Assembly: GCA_016707585.1 (NCBI GenBank)
Contig: JADJHL010000012.1
Span: 62,001-126,000 of the forward strand
Direction of reading: 5' to 3'
Source: Ignavibacteriales bacterium
GTDB taxonomy: Bacteria > Bacteroidota > Ignavibacteria > Ignavibacteriales > Ignavibacteriaceae
Length of the DNA: 64,000 nucleotides
The position numbers and the translations under genes were made by a program. Position 1 is the stretch's first letter. Each line of letters starts with the position of its first letter. Below are positions 26,481 to 34,758 of the stretch, piece by piece. The notes below the pieces were generated by a model. That model searched no databases and had not been told where the DNA came from. It was given only the letters and a program-made list of their open reading frames with translations.

Positions 26481-27041
26481 ATGAAAAATAATCTAATATA
26501 CTTAACTGGATTTATGGCTTCGGGTAAAAGTACAATCGGGCCAATATTAGCAAATACTGTCGGTTGGAATTTTTACGATCTTGATAAAGTAATTGAAGAT
26601 GAAACCAATAAATCGGTTAGATCAATTTTTGAAGAATTTGGTGAAAATTACTTTAGAGATATTGAAACTAAAACATTAACACGTTTAAGTGAACTCCAGA
26701 ATCATATAATATCACTCGGCGGTGGAACTGTTGCTAATAATAATAACCTTGAGATTATTAAATCATCTGGATATTTAATTTATCTTGAATCATCACCAGA
26801 AGAAACTTATAAAAGATTAAGATTTAAAAGAGATAGGCCTGCATTTTTATTTGATGGTGACGAAGAGCCAACAAAATCAGAATTTTTAGAAAAGATTAAT
26901 TCATTGTTAGATAAAAGAGCAAAGTTTTACAATCAGGCAGATTTTAAAATAAACACTGATAATTGTATGGTTGGAAAAACTGTGGATAAATTAGCAGCAA
27001 TAATTCAAAAAGAATTTTATGACAAACCAGATAAACGTTAA
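26481..27041 (+). CDS. aroK: Shikimate kinase
   Basis: Shikimate kinase phosphorylates shikimate at the 3-OH in aromatic amino-acid synthesis. From ATG 26481 the protein has 186 residues, normal for the family. The P-loop is GFMASGKST (residues 10-18), the substrate-binding residues lie in DLDKVIE, FRDIETKTL and LGGGTV, and the lid carries KRDRPAF. An in-frame GTG at 26403 would add 26 hydrophobic residues overlapping the upstream barrel gene, so I reject it. The gene overlaps aroB by 23 bp, a tight operon of consecutive chorismate-pathway genes. Confidence 0.94.
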   Translation: MKNNLIYLTGFMASGKSTIGPILANTVGWNFYDLDKVIEDETNKSVRSIFEEFGENYFRDIETKTLTRLSELQNHIISLGGGTVANNNNLEIIKSSGYLIYLESSPEETYKRLRFKRDRPAFLFDGDEEPTKSEFLEKINSLLDKRAKFYNQADFKINTDNCMVGKTVDKLAAIIQKEFYDKPDKR

Positions 27042-28164
27042 ATTAGTTGATAGCAGTTATTCTATCAACATAGGTGATAAATCACTTAAGAAGTTGATTG
27101 ATAAAATAAATTCGAGTAGAATTTCTAAGTGTTTAATTGTTATTGATTCTAATGTAAATAAGCACCATTCACTTTTGATTAGAAAAACATTTGCATTACT
27201 TGAATGCAAAGTGTTGCAGTATATTTTTATCGCAACTGAAAAAAACAAAAGCCTAAATCAAATAGAAAAAATATATAATATTTTAAGCTATAATTATTTT
27301 GGTAGAGATTCAGCAATTGTTGCTATTGGCGGCGGTGTAACCGGCGATGTTGCGGGATTTGCTGCAAGTACTTATATGCGCGGGATTAAATATTTTCAAG
27401 TTCCAACAACTCTGCTTGCAATGGTGGATAGTTCTGTTGGTGGAAAAACCGGAGTTAACTTTAATAATAAAAAAAACCTAATTGGTTCATTCTATCAGCC
27501 TGATGGTGTTTTTGTTTATACAGACTTTTTAAAAACATTACCGTATAAAGAATTAATTTCTGGTGCTGGTGAAGTATTTAAATATTCTTTTTTAGCCGGA
27601 CACAATAATTATCTTTTATTAAACAATAACCTTAAAAAGTTATTCGAAGGGAAAGAAATTGATTACAACAAAGTTATTTTGTCTTGTCTGAAAATTAAAT
27701 CAAATATTGTAGTACAGGATGAAAAGGAAACTACAGGATTGCGGAAAGTATTAAATCTTGGGCATACATTTGCTCATGCTTTTGAAGTTGAATCGAATTA
27801 TAAGTTAAAACACGGTGAGGCTGTTATTGCTGGAATATATTGTGCTCTGGTTCTTTCGGAAATTTCTGGTTATCTGAGCAAAGAGAAATGGGAATTATTT
27901 TTTGGCAATTTTTCTTACATTCCTATTAGTAAAACTGTGCTAAAATTTGATCAAGATAGAATTATTCAATTTATGTTTGGTGATAAGAAAAATACCAAAG
28001 GGAATATTAGCTTTGTTCTTATTGAGGAAATTGGCAGTATTGTCGTTGATGTGGTTGTTGAAAAAGCGTCAATTTTAATCGCAATCAAAACGTTAAGTGA
28101 ATTTGTAAAGGATCAGAAACGGTTTAAAAGAGGAAAACTGTCAAGTTTTGAGGGCGAAACTTGA
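27019..28164 (+). CDS. aroB: 3-Dehydroquinate synthase (AroB)
   Basis: AroB converts DAHP to 3-dehydroquinate, an NAD- and metal-dependent step. The 381-residue protein has AIGGGVTGDVAGFAASTYMRG near residue 100, PTTLLAMVDSSVGGKTGVN near 132, metal ligands in GEVFKYSFL and LNLGHTFAHAFE, and the third histidine in LKHGEAV. The C-terminal tail is slightly longer than usual, because the last codons run into a 14-bp perfect hairpin whose right arm contains the stop codon. It is cotranscribed with aroK. Confidence 0.96.
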   Translation: MTNQINVKLVDSSYSINIGDKSLKKLIDKINSSRISKCLIVIDSNVNKHHSLLIRKTFALLECKVLQYIFIATEKNKSLNQIEKIYNILSYNYFGRDSAIVAIGGGVTGDVAGFAASTYMRGIKYFQVPTTLLAMVDSSVGGKTGVNFNNKKNLIGSFYQPDGVFVYTDFLKTLPYKELISGAGEVFKYSFLAGHNNYLLLNNNLKKLFEGKEIDYNKVILSCLKIKSNIVVQDEKETTGLRKVLNLGHTFAHAFEVESNYKLKHGEAVIAGIYCALVLSEISGYLSKEKWELFFGNFSYIPISKTVLKFDQDRIIQFMFGDKKNTKGNISFVLIEEIGSIVVDVVVEKASILIAIKTLSEFVKDQKRFKRGKLSSFEGET

Positions 28165-28170
28165 CAGTTT
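28135..28170 (+). promoter_or_regulatory. Perfect 14-bp hairpin overlapping the aroB stop codon
   Basis: AAACTGTCAAGTTT (28135-28148) is the exact reverse complement of AAACTTGACAGTTT (28157-28170), with an eight-base loop TGAGGGCG. The TGA of aroB (28162-28164) lies in the right arm. No T-run follows, so it is not a standard intrinsic terminator; it could stabilise the aroB 3-prime end or act as a weak terminator or processing site. Confidence 0.65.
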
Positions 28171-28194
28171 GTGTGTCATTTTTGGAGGGATGCT

Positions 28195-28248
28195 ATGCTT
28201 AAACTATTTCGGATAGTATTAAACAAGTTCAATGCCAACCTGTTTTAA
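28195..28248 (+). CDS. Possible 17-residue leader peptide upstream of nadA
   Basis: ATG 28195 opens a 17-codon ORF (MLKLFRIVLNKFNANLF) preceded by GGAGGG at six-base spacing, one of the strongest ribosome-binding sites in the window. It ends 94 bp before the nadA ATG and begins 25 bp after the aroB hairpin. It could be a regulatory leader peptide, a small basic/hydrophobic peptide or chance. No homologue can be named. Confidence 0.3.
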   Translation: MLKLFRIVLNKFNANLF

Positions 28249-28342
28249 GTTAAAAAGACAATTATGACCTCGTTTTTGTCGGTAAAAAGTGCATTTAGGT
28301 AACAATTACAATCAGTAATTTTTTTTTCGAGTGGAGAATATT

Positions 28343-29290
28343 ATGCAATCGGTTAAAAAAGGTTCAAAAGATGATTTAAAAGATCAAATCAACGAATTAA
28401 GAAAAGAACTAAATGCTGTTATTCTAGCACATTATTATCAAGAGGCTGAAATTCAGGATATAGCAGACTTTGTTGGTGATAGTTTAGAGTTAGCAAGAAA
28501 AGCAAAATCAACTTCAGCTGACGTGATTGTTTTTGCTGGTGTTAATTTTATGGCGGAAACAGCAAAGATTTTGAATCCTGATAAATTAGTGTTGTTACCG
28601 GATTTAGAAGCGGGTTGTTCTTTAGCAGAAGGATGTCCAGCAAATGACTTTAAGGCTTTTCGTGAAAAATATCCTGATCATTTAGCGATAACATACATTA
28701 ATTGTTCTGCCGAAGTAAAAGCATTAAGTGATATTATTTGCACAAGCAGTAGCGCAGAAAAAATTATCAATCAGATACCGATTGATAAACCAATACTTTT
28801 TTCTCCTGATAGAAATCTTGGAAGATATCTTAGTCAAAAAACAGGAAGAGAAATGTTATTGTGGAACGGAAGCTGTCATGTGCACGAATCATTTAGTGAA
28901 CAAAAAATAATTGATTTAAGATTAAAATATCCTGAAGCTAAATTAATTTCTCATCCTGAATGTGAAGAACCGATTTTAATGTTTTCTCATTTTATTGGAT
29001 CGACAAGTAAATTATTAAGTTATGTTCAAGAAGATTCTTCAGTGCAATATATTGTTGCAACTGAAGCTGGTATAATTCATCAGATGAAAAAAGCAGCACC
29101 GGAAAAAGAATTTATTCCGGCACCACCAGAAAATGATGTTTGTTCTTGTAATGAATGTCCGTATATGAGATTGAATACAATGGAAAAATTGTATTTGTGT
29201 ATGAAGAATGAATACCCTTCAATTACTATGGATGAAGAGTTAAGAAAAAAAGCACTTATCCCAATTGAAAAAATGTTAGCAATGAGCTAA
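28343..29290 (+). CDS. nadA: Quinolinate synthase (NadA)
   Basis: NadA condenses iminoaspartate with dihydroxyacetone phosphate to quinolinate in NAD synthesis, using a [4Fe-4S] cluster. ATG 28343 yields 315 residues; a GTG four codons earlier overlaps the ribosome-binding GTGGAG and is less likely. Visible motifs are VILAHYYQEAEIQDIADFVG, GVNFMAETAKILNP, the cluster-type cysteines in AGCSLAEGCPA and NGSCHVHE, and VCSCNECPYMRLNT near the C-terminus. No nadB or nadC is in the window. Its end overlaps the convergent histidine kinase gene by four bases. Confidence 0.95.
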   Translation: MQSVKKGSKDDLKDQINELRKELNAVILAHYYQEAEIQDIADFVGDSLELARKAKSTSADVIVFAGVNFMAETAKILNPDKLVLLPDLEAGCSLAEGCPANDFKAFREKYPDHLAITYINCSAEVKALSDIICTSSSAEKIINQIPIDKPILFSPDRNLGRYLSQKTGREMLLWNGSCHVHESFSEQKIIDLRLKYPEAKLISHPECEEPILMFSHFIGSTSKLLSYVQEDSSVQYIVATEAGIIHQMKKAAPEKEFIPAPPENDVCSCNECPYMRLNTMEKLYLCMKNEYPSITMDEELRKKALIPIEKMLAMS

Positions 29291-30492
29291 CATTTTTTTA
29301 ACAAAATTTTAAATGTTGTGCCTTCAGTAGCTGTAGAATTTTTTACAAATATCTTACCGCCATGATAACCCTCAACAATTCTTTTGGAAAGGCTTAGTCC
29401 TAAACCCCAGCCTCGTTTTTTAGTACTGTAACCAGGTCTAAAAACATCTTTACGTCTGCGTAAATCAATACCTTTTCCGTTATCAGAAACTTCAATCTCT
29501 ATGTTTTTCTTGCCTTCAATAATATCGATGGAAATCTTGCCTTTTTTATTTTCAATAGCATCTAAGGCATTTTTAATTAGATTTTCTAAAACCCATTCAA
29601 ATAATTCTGAATTCATTTTAGCACAGCATTTATCGTTGCCGTTTACAGTCAGTTCAATTGTTTTACCGGTTTGTGGTAACCTGCGATTAAAGTATTCAGT
29701 AACTTTTTTAGCTTCATCAAAAACAATGTGATTTTTAATTTCTGGTTTTGATCCGATTTTAGAAAAACGATATGTGATCTTATTTAGTTTTTCTACATCA
29801 CTGGAAATTTCTTCTGTTATATCAAGAATAGCATCAGGTTTTTGATAATTAAGGCGCATCATCTCAATCCAGCCCATCAAGCTTGATATTGGAGTTCCAA
29901 ATTGATGTGCAGTTTCCTTGGCCATTCCAACCCATATATTGCTTTGCTCACTTCTTTTAATCTGGCTAAAACCAATGTAACCAATAATTATAAACAGTGC
30001 GGCAATTACAATTTGAAGGTAAGGATAATATTTTAATTGAGTTATTAATTCAGAATCTCCATAATGAATTTTTTGTAAAATTATTGTATCCGCATAAGTA
30101 ACGCTAATTGGTTCGTGAATTTTATCTATTTCATTAATGTAATTTTCAAGAAAACTTTTTAGATCTGATTTTGATAAAGTAGAATCAAACTTGATATTTT
30201 TTTGTTCTATACGTTCAGGATTTATTTTATTATCTCTATCAGAAATTATCAGCGGAAAATCTATCGGTTTAATTATGTTATCGAATAGAAATGTGTAATC
30301 TGCATTAGGATTGTCTGAATTAGCAATATACTCAAGCCCGCTTGCGTATAACTCAAGTATGTTGCGCTCACGTTCCTGTAATTTTGTAACAAGTTTTTGT
30401 GTGTAATAAAGTGTACCACCAGCAATTGCTAATGCAATAACAAGTAAGAATATCTTGAAGTTAACTGAAGCAGGTCCACCGGACATTTTCAT
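29287..30492 (-). CDS. Membrane sensor histidine kinase
   Basis: A 401-residue sensor kinase: one N-terminal transmembrane helix (residues 10-29), an extracytoplasmic domain, a second helix near residue 158-176 (LQIVIAALFIIIGYIGF), then H-box KETAHQFGTPISSLMGWIEM, N-box LENLIKNALDAI, G1 DNGKGID and G2 GWGLGLSLSKRIVEGYHGG. No response regulator gene is adjacent, so it is an orphan kinase whose partner must be encoded elsewhere. It is convergent with nadA. The input signal is unknown. Confidence 0.92.
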   Translation of the reverse strand: MKMSGGPASVNFKIFLLVIALAIAGGTLYYTQKLVTKLQERERNILELYASGLEYIANSDNPNADYTFLFDNIIKPIDFPLIISDRDNKINPERIEQKNIKFDSTLSKSDLKSFLENYINEIDKIHEPISVTYADTIILQKIHYGDSELITQLKYYPYLQIVIAALFIIIGYIGFSQIKRSEQSNIWVGMAKETAHQFGTPISSLMGWIEMMRLNYQKPDAILDITEEISSDVEKLNKITYRFSKIGSKPEIKNHIVFDEAKKVTEYFNRRLPQTGKTIELTVNGNDKCCAKMNSELFEWVLENLIKNALDAIENKKGKISIDIIEGKKNIEIEVSDNGKGIDLRRRKDVFRPGYSTKKRGWGLGLSLSKRIVEGYHGGKIFVKNSTATEGTTFKILLKKC

Positions 30493-30575
30493 ATTTTATT
30501 CGATCTGATATAATTGTTGTGGCAAAGATTAAATAATCAACCAGTAAAATCCAGATTAAAATAAATCGCTAAAAA

Positions 30576-31850
30576 TTAATGTTGAACGTAAAAAGTTTGT
30601 TTTCGTTTAGGTCCAACAGAAACTATATCGATTTTAATTCCAGACTTTTGCGAAATAAAATCTAAATATTCAATAGTTTTTTTAGGTAAGTCTTCGTATC
30701 GTTCACAGTTTGTAATGTCACTATTCCAGCCATCCAAAGTTTCATAAATTGGTTTAACTAAACTAAGCTGATCAACATTTGTTGGAAAACTTTTTAATCT
30801 TTTACCATCAAGTTCATAACCAACACAAACTTTAATCTTTTCAAATCCACTTAAAACATCAAGCTTTGTTAAAGCAACTGAAGTAATTCCATTAATCATT
30901 TTTGAATAGGCTAATAAGAAAGCATCAAACCATCCACAGCGTCTTGGTCTTCCTGTAGTTGCTCCAAACTCTGCACCAATTTTTCTAAGTTTTTCACCTT
31001 CATCATCAAGTAATTCTGTAGGAAAAGGTCCATTACCAACTCTTGTTGTGTAAGCTTTTACAATTCCAATTACAGAATCGATTCTTGTTGGCGGAATTCC
31101 ACTACCTGTACAAGCTCCGCCAGAAGTTGGGCTGCTTGAAGTAACATAAGGATAAGTTCCGTGATCAACATCTAAAAACGTTCCTTGTGCACCTTCAAGT
31201 AATACTGATTTGCCTTCATCCAATGCTTCATTTAATAATGCCGGAGCATCCTTTATATACTTATCTATTGTCTGATCAAACTCTAGGTATTCTTTTACTA
31301 TAGCATCAACGTCTAAACCTGCGTGACTATGTATCTTTTGTAAGATTTCATTTTTCTCTTTAAGATTTGCACGGATTTTTTTCTCAAGTTCAGTTCGATT
31401 TAAAAGATCAACAATTCTAATTCCTTTTCTACCATATTTATCAATATAACAAGGTCCAATTCCTCTTCCTGTAGTTCCGATTTTATTATCGCCACTTTCG
31501 TTTATTGAATCTAAAAGTTTATGATAAGGCATTATTAGGTGAGCATTGTGGCTGATAAATAGTCTACCTTCAACACTTATGTTGTTTTGTTTTAACAGTT
31601 CAATTTCATCTAGTAGGGCAGTAGGATCTATTACAACTCCATTGCCAATTACACAAATAACATTTTCTCTTAATATTCCGGAAGGTATAAGATGAAGTAC
31701 ATATTTTTTATCGCCAATTTCTACAGTGTGGCCGGCATTTGCGCCGCCTTGATATCTAACAACGATTTCAAAACCTTCGCTGATAAGATCAACAATTTTA
31801 CCTTTACCTTCATCACCCCACTGAGAACCAACAAGAACAGTTGCGCCCAT
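30576..31850 (-). CDS. purA: Adenylosuccinate synthetase (PurA)
   Basis: PurA makes adenylosuccinate from IMP, aspartate and GTP, the first committed step to AMP. The 424-residue protein carries the GTP-binding GSQWGDEGKGKIVD (residues 8-21), GGANAGHTV, IGTTGRGIGPCYIDKYGR, LEGAQGTFLDVDHGTYPYVT and the TTGRPRRCGW substrate loop. All hallmark segments are present and length is normal. Its ATG follows a run that contains TGGGCGCAACTG, without a strong ribosome-binding site. It is probably transcribed as a single gene or with the histidine kinase downstream. Confidence 0.97.
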   Translation of the reverse strand: MGATVLVGSQWGDEGKGKIVDLISEGFEIVVRYQGGANAGHTVEIGDKKYVLHLIPSGILRENVICVIGNGVVIDPTALLDEIELLKQNNISVEGRLFISHNAHLIMPYHKLLDSINESGDNKIGTTGRGIGPCYIDKYGRKGIRIVDLLNRTELEKKIRANLKEKNEILQKIHSHAGLDVDAIVKEYLEFDQTIDKYIKDAPALLNEALDEGKSVLLEGAQGTFLDVDHGTYPYVTSSSPTSGGACTGSGIPPTRIDSVIGIVKAYTTRVGNGPFPTELLDDEGEKLRKIGAEFGATTGRPRRCGWFDAFLLAYSKMINGITSVALTKLDVLSGFEKIKVCVGYELDGKRLKSFPTNVDQLSLVKPIYETLDGWNSDITNCERYEDLPKKTIEYLDFISQKSGIKIDIVSVGPKRKQTFYVQH

Positions 31851-31944
31851 CTGAAAATCCCTGTTTTTAATTGTAGATTAAGCAAAATAAAAACTCCGCA
31901 TTATAATAATACGGAGTTTAATAAAAATTAGTTTTTACAATTTA

Positions 31945-32283
31945 TCAACCAAAGCTTTTAACAGCTTCATCAATCGATTCATAAGTTTCAAAAATTGTAA
32001 TTAATTTGGTTATAACAAGTAAGCTTTCGATTTTTTCGGTAACATTAGCAAGTTTTAACGTTCCGTTTTCTCTTTTCATTGTGGTTAAACCACTGATAAG
32101 CATACCAAGACCAGAACTATTCATAAACTTAACATCAGAAAGATCAACAATTACGTTTTTCTTGCCTTCATCAATTAGTTTATGTAAAAGTAGGTTAAAT
32201 TCCTTTGTATCATCGCCGCCCATTACGTTACCTTTTAGTTCTACAATAACGGCGTTATACTTTTCTAACAGTTTAGTTTTCAT
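31945..32283 (-). CDS. STAS-domain anti-sigma factor antagonist
   Basis: From ATG 32283, placed eight bases after GGAG, this is a 112-residue STAS protein of the SpoIIAA/RsbV type. The presumed phosphorylation site lies in VKFMNSSGLGMLISG, where one of the two serines would be targeted by an RsbW-type kinase. A TTG four codons upstream would overlap the ribosome-binding site. A second STAS protein with the same motif lies at 37663-38010 in the partner-switching cluster. This copy stands alone but close to the ECF sigma gene, which is divergently transcribed. Confidence 0.9.
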   Translation of the reverse strand: MKTKLLEKYNAVIVELKGNVMGGDDTKEFNLLLHKLIDEGKKNVIVDLSDVKFMNSSGLGMLISGLTTMKRENGTLKLANVTEKIESLLVITKLITIFETYESIDEAVKSFG

Positions 32284-32447
32284 TAAAATCTCCAAAAAAT
32301 TTCTGTGTGAATTTAAGTAAGGTTATTTATTCATGCAAGCTAAGATAGTAAGATATAATTACATTTTACCAGTCATCATTTTGCACTTTTGGCTATTAAA
32401 ATAATATTTATTTTTAGGAACCAATTTTAAAGGATGGCGTCTAAACT

Positions 32448-33038
32448 ATGAATTACGAACAAAAAGAGAATATGGAGCAACCAAAAATCTTAACTCTTGA
32501 TGATGATTTTTCACTAATAAAGCGTTTTATTGATGGCGATGAAGCTGTTTTTGCCGAGCTTGTAAAACGACACAAAGAAAAGGTGCGAAACATCGTTTAC
32601 TTAACTCTTTCTAGCAGCAATTCTGTTGATGATATTGCTCAGGAAGTTTTTATTACTGTTTACAGACATCTTAAAAGTTTTAGATTTGAATCTCAGTTTA
32701 CAACGTGGATTTATCGTATAACAATTAATAAATGTAAAGATCATTTAAGAAAAAGAAATGTAAGACGTATTTTCTTACCGTTATCGGAAGAAGAAAAAGA
32801 ACCGGTTTTAGAATCGATAAATGAAGATTCTGATATAAAGGAAATTGTTCGAAGTGCAATTGCAACTTTGCCAGATAAGTTAAAAATTCCGCTGGTACTA
32901 AAAGATCTTGAAGGATTTAGTTACCAGGAAATTGCTGTATACAATGGAATGTGAAATAGGAACCGTAAAATCCAGAATCTTTAGGGCAAGAGAATCACTT
33001 AAAAAAGTTCTTAAGCCTTTGGAGAAGGAGTTGATGTA
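32448..33038 (+). pseudogene. ECF-type RNA polymerase sigma factor interrupted by a frameshift
   Basis: The ORF from ATG 32448 encodes sigma region 2 (DDIAQEVFITVYRHLKSFRF, TWIYRITINKCKDHLRKRN) and the first half of region 4 (LPDKLKIPLVLKDLEGFSYQ, EIA) but stops at TGA 32952 after VYNGM. The next frame directly continues region 4 with MECEIGTVKSRIFRARESLK up to TAA 33036-33038, one base before the anti-sigma ATG 33039. Removing one base near 32937-32943, for example the T in GTA-T-ACA, restores a normal ECF sigma of about 196 residues. As written, the recognition helix is lost. Either a sequence error, a real mutation or, less likely, recoding explains this. Confidence 0.85.
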
Positions 33039-34598
33039 ATGAATAAAAATTATACAGACAAAGAATTATTATCCGCATATATTGATGGCGAATTATCTTT
33101 AAATGAAAAAAAGTTAATTGAAGATAAAATAAAAACCTCATTAGAACTGCAAAAAGAATTATCCGATCTTAAAAAGATTAAAGAATTAACATCTGGTTCA
33201 GTTGATAGAATTTCTGAATCACCATTTTTTGAAACAAGATTATTTGCAAATATAAATACCCAAGCTTCTAACAGGTTTAATTATAAAAAATGGATTCCGA
33301 TTGGTTCGTTAACATTAGTTACACTTACTTTAATGGTTGTGTTAAAGGTTAATCCAAAACTTATTGATAATATAGTGGAACAACAGAAATCCAACTTAGC
33401 TGGATTTTACAAAGAAAATTTACAACCACTTCTTTATGCTGCAGATCTTACAAATGAAGATATTTTTAATTTTGCTGTTTACCAGGAACTACCGCTTGAT
33501 TCAGCGAATCAGCAAATACTAAAATTAGGATTTGATCCGGCAGGAACAGAATTTTTTGAGATTAAAAACGCCTCAAATATTTCTCACGCCAGCAACCTAA
33601 AAAGTTTTGTTGCTGCGCTTGATCTTAACGAAGCCGAAATTGAAATGATTGATTCAATAATTGGCTCATATTCTGATCAGCTTTCTTCTCTGGTTTTGGT
33701 TAATGATAAAAATTCTGTTGCAATAAATCCAAATATCTGGAATACCAGGAAAGTTATTCTTGCTGATATTCTTGCATTTGCTAAAAGATTTGCTGGACAG
33801 AACTATTCAAAAATTTTACCAACGGAAGTTGCTGAACTTGATAATAAGACCATTATGAAATGGGTTTCTGATGCTAAATCTGTTAAAGCTAACCAGTATA
33901 TTTTCTTTACACCTGATTCAATCTTTGAAGATGATTTTGTTTTTGATATGGATGAGTTTAAAGAACAAATGGAAAATGTTAAAGATGAATTAGCTGAACT
34001 TAAAGAACAAGGTGTTGAGCTAAAGGAATTTAGAATTAATTTTGATTCAGCTTACGGAAATCACAAAAGAAATACTGATAAATCTAAACGATATGAAATA
34101 TCAGTTAACAAAGATCAGATAAAAGTTAATGTGCAGGATTTTGCTATTAATATTCCTGAAATTGATTTTCCTGACTTTGATAGTATTGCAATAATTATAA
34201 ATGAAGCAACTAAAAATATTTACCCGGTAATTCCGCCATCTGGTTCTGTAGTTGTGGGTAAGAATAATTACAATTATAATTTTAATTCTGTAAAGCCAAG
34301 AAACAAAAAAGGTGAAGTAAGTCTCGATTCAGTTATGCATCAAAGAAACACCGAAAATGAATTAAAGAATAATGAGCAAAAGAAAAAATATCAGAATCAG
34401 GTTAAAACAGGCCCGGATTTTAATGATAGCTTGATGTTGAAACAAAATGAAGAGCTTAAAAAAGAAATGGATAATCTTAAAAAAGAACTTCAAAAGTTTA
34501 GACAGGATTTTACTAAACCAAATGAAAGTGATTCCGGCCAAAGTAAAAAAAGTAAACAAAAGGTAAACCCTGTAGATACTGATGAGATAGAGATTTAG
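33039..34598 (+). CDS. Anti-sigma factor, single-pass membrane protein
   Basis: A 519-residue protein beginning with an anti-sigma-like helical domain (TDKELLSAYIDGELSLNEKK, residues 5-25), a linker, a single transmembrane segment near residues 88-105 (WIPIGSLTLVTLTLMVVL), a large exported domain rich in charged residues, and a C-terminal coiled coil (LKKEMDNLKKELQKFRQDF). The usual zinc-binding His-Cys-Cys triad of ZAS anti-sigma factors is absent from the N-terminal domain. It starts one base after the sigma gene, so translation is coupled. It should hold the ECF sigma at the membrane and release it on an envelope signal. Confidence 0.82.
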   Translation: MNKNYTDKELLSAYIDGELSLNEKKLIEDKIKTSLELQKELSDLKKIKELTSGSVDRISESPFFETRLFANINTQASNRFNYKKWIPIGSLTLVTLTLMVVLKVNPKLIDNIVEQQKSNLAGFYKENLQPLLYAADLTNEDIFNFAVYQELPLDSANQQILKLGFDPAGTEFFEIKNASNISHASNLKSFVAALDLNEAEIEMIDSIIGSYSDQLSSLVLVNDKNSVAINPNIWNTRKVILADILAFAKRFAGQNYSKILPTEVAELDNKTIMKWVSDAKSVKANQYIFFTPDSIFEDDFVFDMDEFKEQMENVKDELAELKEQGVELKEFRINFDSAYGNHKRNTDKSKRYEISVNKDQIKVNVQDFAINIPEIDFPDFDSIAIIINEATKNIYPVIPPSGSVVVGKNNYNYNFNSVKPRNKKGEVSLDSVMHQRNTENELKNNEQKKKYQNQVKTGPDFNDSLMLKQNEELKKEMDNLKKELQKFRQDFTKPNESDSGQSKKSKQKVNPVDTDEIEI

Positions 34599-34642
34599 TG
34601 TAGTGATTCTAAAATATTGCTCAGATGTTTTTAACTAACCGT

Positions 34643-34680
34643 AGATAGAAATTATAAATTTTTCCACTTCTATCTGCATT
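34643..34680 (+). terminator. Possible weak terminator after the anti-sigma gene
   Basis: AGATAGAA (34643-34650) pairs with TTCTATCT (34668-34675) around a 17-base AT-rich loop, then GCATTTTATT. The stem is short and the T-run poor, so confidence is low. Confidence 0.35.
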
Positions 34681-34758
34681 TTATTGGGTGATTGTCTGTT
34701 TGTATTTCAATAATCTGATTTACATTAAGGCAAGTCTAAAATGGTATGGAGGTTCAAA

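Noticed and set aside
28135..28170. The aroB hairpin as an intrinsic terminator
   Set aside because: The stem is perfect but no T-run follows, so I list it as a structure of unknown role.
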